From: Elysia chlorotica
Lineage: Eukaryota; Mollusca; Gastropoda; Plakobranchidae
NCBI GenBank assembly: GCA_003991915.1
Contig: RQTK01001099.1
Span: 1 to 64,000 of the forward strand
DNA length: 64,000 nt
Reading direction: 5' to 3'
Below the pieces are notes generated by a model. It was not told where the DNA came from. It worked only from the letters and a program-made list of their open reading frames with translations, and did not search any database. Shown here in pieces: positions 49,968-62,690 of this stretch. The position numbers were made by a program, and so were the translations under genes. Each line of letters begins with the position of its first letter. The stretch's first letter is position 1.

Positions 49968-50620
49968 GAGCCCAAACAGATGTGATTGCACTGGACTTTG
50001 CAAAGGCTGAAATTGACAAAGTCAATCACAGCCTCTTAGTCCACAAACTAAGAATCTACGGTATTACGGGCCAATTAATTATATGGATAAAGGATCCTCA
50101 CAGATAGACACCAGACCATTGATCAGACACTATCAGGGGACAGTTCTGGGATCATGTCTTTCCCTGGGATACATCAACTATTTCCCCAGCCATGTCAAAT
50201 CAAATACCAGGATTTTCGCCGATGACACAGCCTTCGACCAGAGTCCATTGTGACATATTGTCTAGATCAATTCAAAGGCAGTTACAGGTGGACCTGGGAA
50301 CAGAAGTGGTATATTATGGCTTTTATCCCGACAAATGTCAAGTTATGTAGGTCACCAAAAGTCTTACAAAAAAGGACTCATCCCGCTATCTTCATGTCCA
50401 GAAGGTACAATCTGTTCTTACAGTGAAAAAAAGTATAACTGTCCAGTTAAATTGAGAATGGGGACAGCACATAAATTATTTGGTTATTAATGGAATGGTG
50501 GTGCAACCTGAAGGTTAACTCTACTACCATCAAAGACCAGATGCTCTTAAACCCAAAACCAGAATATATGCAGCTGCAGTGTGGAACTCACAAAAAAAGT
50601 CGCATCAGAAAGAACACATG
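49968..50620 (+). mobile_element. Decayed non-LTR reverse transcriptase fragment (jockey/CR1-like)
   Basis: Interrupted frames give QTDVIALDFAKAEIDKVNHS, LLVHKLRIYGITGQLIIWIK, then IFADDTAFDQSP (the FADD catalytic motif), WGQHINYLVINGMV and RIYAAAVWNSQKKS. The order matches jockey/CR1-type RTs. Several stops and frameshifts break it. Only about 650 bp survive, ending about 0.8 kb upstream of the INPP5J/K-like start codon. Confidence 0.8.
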
Positions 50621-50837
50621 CATGTACAGTCCATATCATTATAAGTTGACAAAATGATCAATGTACAACTGGCTTTTAAATGACAAATTATAAGAATTAA
50701 CAAATAGATAGTTGAACTTAGGCAGTAAACTAAACACTATCTAGAATCTGGTTATATTCAACTATCAACCACAGTAAATTTTTAGAATAAGCAAAAGTTC
50801 CTTAGATTGATGAATTGAGGAACAATGTCTAAATCTA

Positions 50838-51118
50838 GGGTAGTTGGGAGTTGAGTTGGTTCAACGTCCAGCGTCAGCACTATATGGGCTATATTGTGGA
50901 CATACTCCAAGACAGATGTCTGCCAATTTTATGAGTTGCGACATACGAAACAGAGCGGGGATACCACGCCTCCTGTCTCAGAATGTCACATTATACTGAC
51001 GCCTACCCAACCACTTACAGGGGACAAAATCAGTCAAATAAATATGTTGGTTGTGGGATTCAGACCTTGGACCTCCATATCTGGAGATCGAAGCTCTAAC
51101 ACTTGAGCCAATCCGCCC
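50838..51118 (-). mobile_element. tRNA-derived SINE, near full length
   Basis: Minus-oriented: tail 'gttgagttggttcaacgtcc', body 'gcactatatgggctatattg' and 'gataccacgcctcctgtctc', and a degraded head with 'ggattcagaccttggacctc'. Lies less than 300 bp upstream of the INPP5J/K-like start codon. Confidence 0.75.
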
Positions 51119-51391
51119 TCAGTTCTAAAGTAACTTGAATTTAACAAAGGAATATAGATAGATTTTAGAAGTTAACGTTTAGTTTTTGAAAGAGCTATGT
51201 TAAGACCCTGAGTAATAATTATGTGGCCTTGGATAAAATATGTTGACCGTTGTTCTAAAACTATTAGTAAAAAATAGTATTTTATAACTGTATTTCTTAG
51301 ATGTACATTATTTTTTTTGTCTGTTGCCAGGACCCGAAAATAACTTGCTTTAATGAAGGATAAGCAGATTTTGTGAACAGAGTACTCTGAA

Positions 51392-54300
51392 ATGGCATCC
51401 AATATTCGGGATAATGTTATCACAAGAGCACTGTCAAGAATGTCTTTGCGGTAGGTTTGCATTTCTTTTTTTTTTTAGCTCTTCAAAAAAGTCCTTTAGT
51501 TTTATCACAGATTAAAGCACCAAGCACTGTTATCTGGATCTGATATCTTTTTCTTTTTTCACTTTTTGTCAAATGTCCTTGCTTTCAGAGTGGTTTAAAG
51601 AAATATAAGATTTGAGAAAGACCACTGTTATACAAAATGTAATATGTTTTTACTGTTCTAGCAGAATAGAACATATCTCTTTGTTTTGGTTATTTTGAGA
51701 ATCTAGAGAAAGAGCATAATTATTACAAGAGCACAACACTTAAGGGTACACCTATTAATTAAACTGCTGATACATGTTTCGTGCAAGCAAAAAAGGTAGT
51801 AAATTATAAAAAATGAAATACATACAACTTAGTAACTGAGTGTTCCTCAGTTACCATTTAAAGAATTGGATTTAACATGTGTGTGTTAATGTTTGTGCCA
51901 ATTTTTTCTGCAGTTGTATGGATTTCTTTAATTGTGAACAGGATCAGGATGATTCTGAGACTGCATTTTGCGAGAGATTAGATAAACCCATCATAGTAAC
52001 AAACAGGTCCTTTTTTAGTGCAGCTGTGTTGCTAAATTAGTTCTGTTTTCCAGATTTTTGAAATTTTGACATCTTCTCTTTGTTTACATTTTAGCTCACT
52101 TCTTTGTTAAGAAATTTTTATATTCTATTATTGGGTTATGAAGAGTTTGAACAATTCTTTCTTTTTGTGTATATAATGATTAAATAAGCTCAAAGTTGCT
52201 ACTTTGTTCCTAATATATTGCCGTTCAAAATAAAGGTTTTAGTTTAAACTGCTAGCTTCTTATCGTTCATATTAAACGGAGGGAAAAGTGATGCTTTGTC
52301 TTGTACAAAATACAAATCGGCGTAATATGGTTCCTTAAAGACTATTGTACCGTAGGGAATAGTTCACGTTTTGGACTCTCTGTCTTGAGTGTGAAATTTA
52401 TTATGGCTTGAATCTTAGTAGTGGAAACCATGCCTCGTCATGGCTTAGTGGGTCAGTTATGATGAAAATAGTGAAGGTGTAATTCATGTGACCTTCAGTT
52501 TTTCAGGCACAATCAATAAACATAGCAAACCTCCTTTTTTGGCCTTTTTCATTTCCAAACAATAATGATAATCTCTGGTTTTAGAACTGGCAAGAGTTAT
52601 AATTTATTCAATCTGTTAAAGTGCATTACATGCTTTTTAACACACAATGAGTTACTAAAAAAGTCAATATTCTGATTAGTACCTGATTCACGTTGGTTGC
52701 CTATCCTCCATGTAGCATCATGTGCCACAATGAATGGTCTATTTTAAAAAGAAATAGAAAGAAAGATTTTACAAACTTTTTATCTATTGAATAAAAAATG
52801 TTGTAGTTTCTTATACTTGGTATATATTCACTAAGCTTTGGTCTATTTCCTGTTCCAGAATACACGTGGTGACCTGGAATGTGAATGGCAAAGCCCCTCC
52901 CGATGACATGGACAGTCTCTTTATTATGGATGAACATCCATTACCAGAAATTTACGCCATTGGGTAATTAAAAATCCTACTACAATATTTTTTAGCTTTT
53001 CGTTTTTATCTGTCATGTTCTACTATAGCATCTAACAATTTACAATCACAAAGAGAAGTTTTTCAAATACATATATCAAGGTTTTGATTGCTTTTATGAA
53101 TATTAGATTAATATGTTTTCAAAGAAAAAGCAAAGAAGTTGAAAAAAAGCAGCAAAACTCTAACAGGAATTTTTGTGTGTGTCAAGGCAAGGCATCCTAT
53201 GAAAATTAAATAGCATTCATTGCGAACACACTTCAAATATATTTTTTCTCCTGGAAAGATATAGAGATCCTAGATATATCCGTTAAATGCCATCTCCTGA
53301 TCGTGTGTTAAATTCTTCTTCTTCTACAGTTTACAGGAAGTATCTGGGGAAAGTTGGGAGACAGCTTTCATAATCCTTTTTCACAGACATAACTTTGTTC
53401 GTGTAAGTATTGTAAACGTGTTGTAACCGATGTTTTAATTTTGTTTTGAGTTTTACAAAATGCCTTCACTCATAGATCGAGATCATTAGCATTTTGAGTG
53501 AATCTTTTTAGAGAGGCACTAATATATTCCTTTGGAAAACTTGAAAAATTATGAAGATAATCTAATTTATTTATTATATTAAATTCATAAGAAAAACAAA
53601 TTGGCACTGTAAGTGTATCATGTGTAAAAAAAAAATCAGACTCTGTGATGTTCTTTAAGTTTTCATGGTCTATTTCTGGGGTTGAGTCAGAAACTAAAGA
53701 GTGGAGTCATTGGTGGAAGGATAAAATAATAATGAAATATGAATTAAGCTTTTGTAACCAGCTAGTTGATGTTGTTGACAGTATAGAAGCTTGGTGAGAC
53801 AAAAAAATTAAAATATAAAACCCTCTCATTTATGGTGCATAGCCATGTTTCACCATTATTTTGCAGGCAAGGATCCCAGCCAAAGTCCACATTTTTTACT
53901 ATTTTAGGTTCAGCGTAAACAAAGGAAGTGCTCAGCAAACCAAAAACTACTCTCCCAGATATACCCAACCATGTCCCTCGAAACAGACCCCCCCCCCACC
54001 TTATAATGCTTACTAAAAAAAAAACAGGTTTAGACAAGCTAGAGATTATTGCACAGAACCAACACAAATAAATTGAATTTGCATCTTAAATAAACAAAAA
54101 TAAATTTCATTGATGCCTATTTTCTGCAAATTTAGAGATTTTCATTTTTTTTTAAAGTTGGCATGTCATTGTTCAGTAAGGTATGTCAAGGGGGTTTTGT
54201 TTTGAGATACAATATGTTAGAATGCTTTATATGAAAAGGTTCAGTAAAAAAAAATGATGATCCACTCAGAATCACTGATAATTAAACACAAATTTAACGC

Positions 54301-56116
54301 TGAAACAATTTGCCTGTCTCCTCCAGATCAAAATGCGCAAGCTGCAGGGCATCCACACCTTCCTGTTTGTACATCGATCTGTGCTGCCGTTTGTTAGCAA
54401 CGTGGAGTCTGAGGTGACGAGGACAGGCTTTGGGGGATACTGGGTAGGTGTCCCTCTGCTTTACGTCTTGCAGTTCTGATTTCATGTCGTACTGGTTGAG
54501 TCAGGGTATTATGTGACTGGCTAGGACATGAGTGCAGATATCCTTGCTCTTTCTCTGTGTGGCAGCATGTACAATTTTCAGATGTTAGTCTTGGGACCTG
54601 TTCACAATATGGACTATATAGTGCTGACACTAAGTGTTAGACAACCAACTCAACTTCTTGAAGTGACAGTTGTGTGGATAGAAATAGGAACCATAGGTAA
54701 CTGGCAAGCTGGCTCTTTGTAAAAGGATAATTTAGCACTGGAAAGACTGTACTCGCTATCTGGGAGTGCTTTTTACACTAGGAAGGCCTGGGTACGTGTC
54801 ACAGTTAAACGACAGTAATTACCAAGTTATTTTTGTTTTGATCGGGCAAATAAATGGTTTTGAAGTTATCATTGTTTTAGACTTATACTGCGTCACTTCA
54901 GTTCAGTCTCTTGACTGGGAAGTGGAGACAGGGTGGACTCATTGTCTATCCTCTTCCAATCTTGTCAGGATTGGGCTGTCCAGTCTGATCCGTTCCTTTG
55001 GGTTATTTGGCCAAAACTTCACTTATTGCCTGCACTTTCTGCCTCCTAGTATATCCTGTAGCACCATCTTGGCTAGGCTGTTATGACTAGTAATGTTGCC
55101 AAACCACATGTTTTCTTCTTTTCACCACCACTACCAAATTTCTCTGTGGGCCTACCCGCGTTGGGCACAATTTTGTTTGTCTAATGGTCTTTCCAGGAAA
55201 TTACTATTATATTTTCCTGAGAATGTTGTTGAGATAGCAAAGTATCATTTAAAAAAAACCGACTTGACAGTGACTTTCGGCTCATGGTTCTACGAACAGT
55301 TTCCAAGTTTGACTGGACGATTTACAATGCATAAATTTACTCTTATGTTCACCAAGTAAGACTTTCATAAATCTCGTTTTAATGATCGTATGCAAATCAT
55401 CATTTAATCTATGTGTTTTTCATATCATTGACAAGGCAAAGCAAGGGAATATCTAACTAGTTCTGAGATTAGGTAAAAAATTGTACCAGAAATTTTAAAT
55501 TTTTTTGAAATCATAGTTTTTTCTCCATTTGTGAGGCAACTAGGGTGAATCAGTCTTAACCAATATTAGTTATAACTATGTTTTAAGGTATATTTTAATG
55601 TCTTTTAATCATTATTTTGCAACACAAACAGGGTAAATAAGGCATCAGTGGCTGTATTCAGTTTTGAGCTGCAGCATTTAAATATAAAAATTTATATATT
55701 TTCCCTTTCTTATTTTCAAATAAATATAAATATCTCTTGTTACAGAAATAATAGAGCAATACTTTTTTTTCAAACTCTTTAAGTGCATTTGATGCTTCTG
55801 AACGAACTATGAATCAAAATCCTGACTTGAAAATGATTCATCTAGTTTGCTTTTAAAACAATTTTGCCTTTTTGATAGCTAAGTCTGAACTGCCACAAGA
55901 CATTAATGTTTCTGTGAGAAGTTATAACAAATTGTGTGAAATGTTATCCTTCAGGGGAACAAGGGAGCCTCGACTGTCAGAATGGACTTCAAGGGTGTCA
56001 ACATTGCAGTCGTCAACTGTCACCTGGCCGCCCATAGAGATGAGGTAATGGCCAGGATTGAGGTACGCCAAACACTGCTCTACACTCTAGGTTGTCATTG
56101 TAGAGTGAAAGAGGAA

Positions 56117-56172
<56 letters not shown>

Positions 56173-57140
56173 TTCTCTGTGATACAAATCTTCTAGATTC
56201 TTGAAGAGGATCCTGTACAGATTCTTTTTTTTTTTTTTCCCCATGAAGCTCGGTTCAGTCAAATTTGAAGATTTCTGTGGTATTGCAAGATTTGATCCCA
56301 ATGTGGATAATGGATAAAAGTTTGTGAATTTTAATTGGGGATATTGTTTACTTTCTGTTCAGATTAACGTTTTTTAAGAAAGAAATCTAATCAAGGATAA
56401 ATACAGTTATTTTCCCACAGAACTTGAGTAAATAAGTTTTAAGAATCTCTGTTCAATTTGAGGGGGTGGGGGCTGTATTCAGGAGTACAGTGGAACACAT
56501 TTAAACCGAAATTTTAGGGGGTCTAATTTCAATTTCGGTTGAAACACATTTTGGTTTAAACATAGTCAAGATAAAACGAAAAAAAAAGGGACACAAGTCA
56601 GGAAATTTGAATTAAAAATTGGGTAATATCACTTCTTGGAACAGATGTAAATGAGTTTCGCCAAGCCCCCTGCATAGTAAAGGATGTTCACTTTGTTTTT
56701 TTTTTTCTTGCTTTGTGTGTCTGTGTGTGTGTTTTTTTTTTTGGGGGGGGGGGGGGTAAAACATTTTTTTGTATCATTTTGTTTTTGTTTATTTTCATAT
56801 CGAATGTGGAAAGAAATCTGGAATCTCTTTGGCCCTTTCTCTCTAATGCCAAAAATGCCTAAAATGTAGAGTTCGATATTCCGAGTTTGCGACCGATTTT
56901 TTTCTAATCACAGACATGTAAAATATCCACACTCTCTCTCTCTCTCTCTCTCTCAAGATCTAATTTTAGATCTAGACTAGTCTTCTTCATTTCACTTTTA
57001 CCTTTCATTCACTCATTCAACACATCTCTCTCCGATCTTTTTAATGCCCTTTGTATGTCTGTGTCTGTGTTTGGTGTGTTTTTTGTGTCATTTTTTTTTT
57101 GTTTCTTTTCTCTCTCATCCTCTCTCAATCTTTTTAATGA

Positions 57141-57193
<53 letters not shown>

Positions 57194-60100
57194 CTTTCAA
57201 TTTCAAGGCACCCCTTGACCCCTCGTCCTAGATCTAGTAACCATAACAATGCGTGTGCGAGCCTGTACCACTGCAAACAATTTAGCATCGCCTAAGTTTG
57301 TCCGCCGAGCAGTCACTCAGCCAGCTCGGTCTATGATCACATCCGCACAGACAGTGATGAGTGATGCAACAATGTTTGCTTGGCTTCGCACATTCAGGGT
57401 TAGAGACTGTGTTGGGCTAGGTCTAGATGGCACGCGCTGATCAGTGTGTACTGTAAAAAGTGATGCAACAATGTTTGTTTGGCTACCCACATAAATTTTT
57501 AGTGTTAGAGGCTGCATGGGCCTAGGCACAGGTGGCTCAAGGTGATCAGCGTGTAAATGTAAGCCTAATGGTGGCGCTGATTATCAAGAGAGGGGTGATG
57601 GCGGGCCTTGTTAGTGATAGATTTGATGACTCATGACTGGCAGGAGTACTGCATTGCATAAGGGAGGGAAAGGTATGTCCGAATACGCTGATTTTTCGAA
57701 AAACTCTACCACCCAGCGGCATGAAGTTAGTCATTTCTTTTCGGTTTAGCGATAGTATGCTGGCCGACGATTTCGGTTTACCGTAGGTTTCATATAAGGA
57801 AAAAAGAAGGAAAACCGCAATTATTTCGATTTCTTTTCGGTTTAGCCGTTTTTTCGGTTCAGCCGTTTTCGGTTTAAGTGTGTTCCATTGTATATGGTTT
57901 GATTTGTTGGATTTCTTTTCCTACTTTCTGGTTTGTGTTATTACAATGTGACTTGCAGGGACAGAAATCATGGTATCCCTGCTTTGTCTCTAATTGAAAG
58001 CTCATAAAATTTTCAGACATTAGTGTTGGGGCATGTCCATAATAAAGCCTGGATGCTCACAGACATTTACTAATCAAACAACAAATCTCTATTTGACTAT
58101 ACTTTAAGAAATCTGCTCCAGATTACAAAATTACAATCTTGCATTCATGACAATCTTTTCTAGTTCCATCCTTCAAACATTTTTTTTTTTACAAAATGTT
58201 TTTTTAAATGTCAAATAATGTATTTCTTATTGTGGTCTTATCTTAACTCTCGACAGAAAACAATTACTGCCACATTTTTTCCTTCTTCTCAATTAGAATA
58301 CATTCTACATTTTTTATGCACATATTGATGATGAATAGTTGATGAATTACTTCATACTTTTATCAGCCACATAATTATCTTGTACCTATTGAACGTTTAT
58401 AATATCATCCCAAAATCGGCCATCGCAAGGAAAAAAAGGAACATTACTTCCGGATCAACTGTCATGGCGGCAGGTTGTGATCATGTCGCAGAGAGGACAC
58501 CATAGTTATTGAAAATTGATTCAACTGTCACAATTTATTCTATTCCATTGTGTGTTTTTTTTTTCGCCATTCAACAATGGAGTAGTGAAGTTAATTAATG
58601 AATATGTTGTGGTGTAGTAATGTATAATGTAATTAAGAAGTGACACAGTTACGAAAACAGAGTGAATGAGAGTGAATTAGTAAATCCGGTTTTTAATTGT
58701 TGTAATATGTTGTAAATTTTCTTAAAAGATATTCAATCATGCCTAAAGCAAAACGAAGAAAGATCACAAAGTTCAGAAGAATCAAATTCTTCATGCGTAG
58801 AATTGGAAATTCTTGACAGAATAAAAAAATTAGAAATTCAAGTTGGAGTCTGCACAACAAACAGTACAGAAAGATTGCTGAAAGAGTTGGAATTAGTACA
58901 AGGAAAACTTCAAGAATTAATGATAGAGAACGATTTTTTTTAAAAAGAAGTGAATATTCTAAAAGAGGAAAGATCCATTCTAGTAGATGAGATTGAAAGT
59001 CTTAAAAGTGATGTGCAAACAACAATTGAAAAAAGTTAACGTCAGTGAACAATACTCAAGAAAAAATAATCTAAGAGTATTTGAAATTAGAGACGATAAA
59101 AACGAAAAAAGTGAAGAAACAGAAAAAAAATTAGTTGCTGTAATCAGCTCTAAGCTAGGAGTGTCGGACCTAAAAACCAAGATCGACGTAGCACACCGTG
59201 TCGGGCGATACATGCCTAACGCTGACAGGGCGATTATTGTCAGATTCACCCGACACGCTTCTGCACAGCAAATCCTTCTAAAGAGGCGCGCATTGAAAGG
59301 GTCAGGCATAACAATAGCCGAGGACCTAACGGCCATGAATGCTCAGAGGCTAAAAAAACTAAAAGAGCTTGATAACGCTGTGCAGGCATGGTCTAAAGGC
59401 GGTGACCTATTTGTAAAAGGACAAAATGAGCACATAATTAAGTACGCTCACACAGAACCACTGAGCTCTCTGAATATGAAATTAGCTGAGAGGCCAACAC
59501 GTCTCGAACCGGCGGGTCGAAACAGAAGGCAACAGAGTGCTGGTACTGCTGCTGCGCCCCTCACCTCTACGCCGACTGAGACTGCCGGCGCCGGCAGGGG
59601 GAGGGACCAGTTGACACCAGGAGGCAGGCAAGGTCTTGTTCAACAAACCTAACAACAAGAGTCCAGGAACAGACGGGTACACTGCTGAATTTTATAAATT
59701 TTTCTGGAAAGATTTGGGACACTTCTTGGTAAAATCAATCAACTATGGATTCTCCAAAGATTGCTTATCTGTAACGCAAAGAGAGGGTCTGATAACGTGT
59801 ATACCAAAGNNNNNNNNNNNNNNNNNNNNNNNNNNNNNNNNNNNNNNNNNNNNNNNNNNNNNNNNNNNNNNNNNNNNNNNNNNNNNNNNNNNNNNNNNNN
59901 NNNNNNNNNNNNNNNNNNNNNNNNNNNNNNNNNNNNNNNNNNNNNNNNNNNNNNNNNNNNNNNNNNNNNNNNNNNNNNNNNNNNNNNNNNNNNNNNNNNN
60001 NNNNNNNNNNNNNNNNNNNNNNNNNNNNNNNNNNNNNNNNNNNNNNNNNNNNNNNNNNNNNNNNNNNNNNNNNNNNNNNNNNNNNNNNNNNNNNNNNNNN

Positions 60101-61860
60101 NNNNNNNNNNNNNNNNNNNNNNNNNNNNNNNNNNNNNNNNNNNNNNNNNNNNNNNNNNNNNNNNNNNNNNNNNNNNNNNNNNNNNNNNNNNNNNNNNNNN
60201 NNNNNNNNNNNNNNNNNNNNNNNNNNNNNNNNNNNNNNNNNNNNNNNNNNNNNNNNNNNNNNNNNNNNNNNNNNNNNNNNNNNNNNNNNNNNNNNNNNNN
60301 NNNNNNNNNNNNNNNNNNNNNNNNNNNNNNNNNNNNNNNNNNNNNNNNNNNNNNNNNNNNNNNNNNNNNNNNNNNNNNNNNNNNNNNNNNNNNNNNNNNN
60401 NNNNNNNNNNNNNNNNNNNNNNNNNNNNNNNNNNNNNNNNNNNNNNNNNNNTATATGGTATATATTCTTTTTTTTTTTTGTAAGTTAATTATACAGAATG
60501 TATTCCCTTCAATTTTTGTTAGTTCGTATAGAGATTATCCTTGAAACTACAGGATAATATAACAATATTCTATTTCGACTTCTAAAACTTGGATACGCAT
60601 AAAAATCTACTTTTTTGTTTGCATTATTTGGGCTTTTCCCCTTCATAGTTATAATACTATTAATGGTAATATGCTCTAAAATAGTTACTCCATTATAACT
60701 TCAGTAGATTTTGTCTTTTGGAATCTTTAAAATCATAGGATATTCATACTTATAATATTATTATCTGCATTTTGCAAACTTGGACAAGCAACTAAGTACC
60801 TTTTTGCTTGTGATACCCCATCCTTTATTCATTTTTTTTTGTTGATTTTGTTTTTTTGTGTTTTGTTTTTAGTTTTACTTTCGCATAGGGCCTTTCTCAC
60901 AGGGCTATTAGATATAGTGATTGATAAAATGTTTCACGATAGACACCAGATTATAAACTTGGTAAATATTGGCTTTTGTCAGCATCACTCCACCTCGTTT
61001 TCTAGAACTAGGTTAGCAAATCAAATATATACACACCTATACACATGTATATTGACTAATAATATGTTATTTGATAGCTAATCCAATGTTCTGTAAGATA
61101 CATTTCTTTCTACCCATGAAATCATAGTTTACAATTTCTTCCTTGTCTAAAATATGGGTTAAACTTCTTCAATAGCCCTGTCTATTTTTTTTAATTTTTA
61201 AATTATTTTTAATTTTTTAAAATTTTTTTGGCATGTCTTAAATACTTACTTAGATAAACGGTTTTTCTTTTTTTGTTTTTCTTTTGTTTTATTTTTTATT
61301 TCGTCTTGGTTTTAATACATACCTATATGAAATGTCGATATTATATGTATACAATGATCTGTAATATGTCCTTATGTGAAATAGCTTTGTTGTGAAAAAT
61401 GAAAAAAAAAAAAAAAAAAAGGAACAAAGTGTATAAATAATTCTGATTGATGAGAAATGGCTTGCATTTTAACTACATCAAATTTATGTGACTGATAGAT
61501 ACAAATATTTTTTTTTTTACCCTAGCAATTGTTTTTAACTATTACACCCAAGTCACCAGTGATAACAGGAAATGTTAGCCTGTATTGTCAGTAAAACATT
61601 GTGAATTCAAGATTGAGTTGTAAAACTACCATGATTTGGCGATCAAATGAATAAAGTAAACCCCTTAGGTCTCCGAAATGAACTGACAGAACTTTGTCAA
61701 GAGGAGAACATGATGGGTTACAGTAATCTTTACATTTGTCTCTGTCTGATTTCAGGATGTTGATACTATTTTAGAAAGTCAGAGATTTAAGGATGTTGAT
61801 TCTGACAACATCCTAGATCATGAGTAAGTTTGATATTCTACACTTTAATTAAAAGTGTGC

Positions 61861-61893
<33 letters not shown>

Positions 61894-62522
61894 ATTTTTC
61901 ATTTTTTAATGACACCGTTACTTGCTTTATGGGAGAAAATCACAGCAATCTCACAAAAAATAGTCTAGATGCGATAAATATGAATAATGGTCCAACTTTA
62001 AAGGTGGTTATAACCCCGAAGGTAAAAACAGCAAACCAAAATTGTTGATGCATCAGCTGAGATGAGTATTACAATCCTCAAATGGCGTCTTATTGTTAGA
62101 TATTTGAAGAAGAAATTTAAAGTCTATGTTGGTGATTGTGCTTTTTTGACCTATGTCCCAACACATGGAGTTCACTCTTTAAAAAATTAGAGAAACAGAT
62201 CAAATAGATAGTTTTAAGAGTTGATTAAAATATTTTTTTTTCTTAATGTATTAGTTTATCTTGAAAATAGACTAAGGTTAATTGTGCACTTTTTTGCTAT
62301 AGGCAATTCATACTAAAAATGTTTATTTGTGTATTTTTATCATTGCCATAAGCATAACTTTAAACATATTTTGGGCATTATTTTATTTATATTTTTAGCA
62401 TTTTTATTCTACTTTTAGTTGTATGGGCTATGCGTTTTTACAGTTTTATACAATTTTATTGACCCATGGATCATTGCACTTGCTTTGAATATACATAATG
62501 TAAATGCCAATTATTATTATTG

Positions 62523-62594
<72 letters not shown>

Positions 62595-62624
62595 TCTGCG
62601 CTCACAAGTCAATTATTATTATCG

Positions 62625-62690
<66 letters not shown>

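Larger units (their letters stand above)
56488..57890. mobile_element. 1.4-kb non-autonomous TIR transposon (pogo/mariner-like)
   Basis: Left end cagtggaacacatttaaacc; the reverse complement of the right end is caatggaacacacttaaacc. About 24 bp of inverted repeat are followed by recurring 'aaccgaaa' subterminal motifs. TA flanks both ends (56486-56487 and 57891-57892). The interior holds CT arrays, a poly-G run (about 56743) and a roughly 100-bp tandem duplication ('gtgatgcaacaatgtttg' at about 57360 and 57460). No transposase is recognised. Superfamily is inference from CAGTGGAAC termini and TA duplication. Confidence 0.65.

Noticed and set aside
55982-56182. Continuation of the phosphatase exon past 56062 into a Ser/Leu repeat
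   Set aside because: The frame runs into a CT array; the donor at 56063 restores family alignment (ARIE joined to DVDTIL).
57249-57440. 63-codon frame inside the 1.4-kb TIR element as a transposase remnant
   Set aside because: No DDE-type or helix-turn-helix motif and partly overlaps a tandem duplication.
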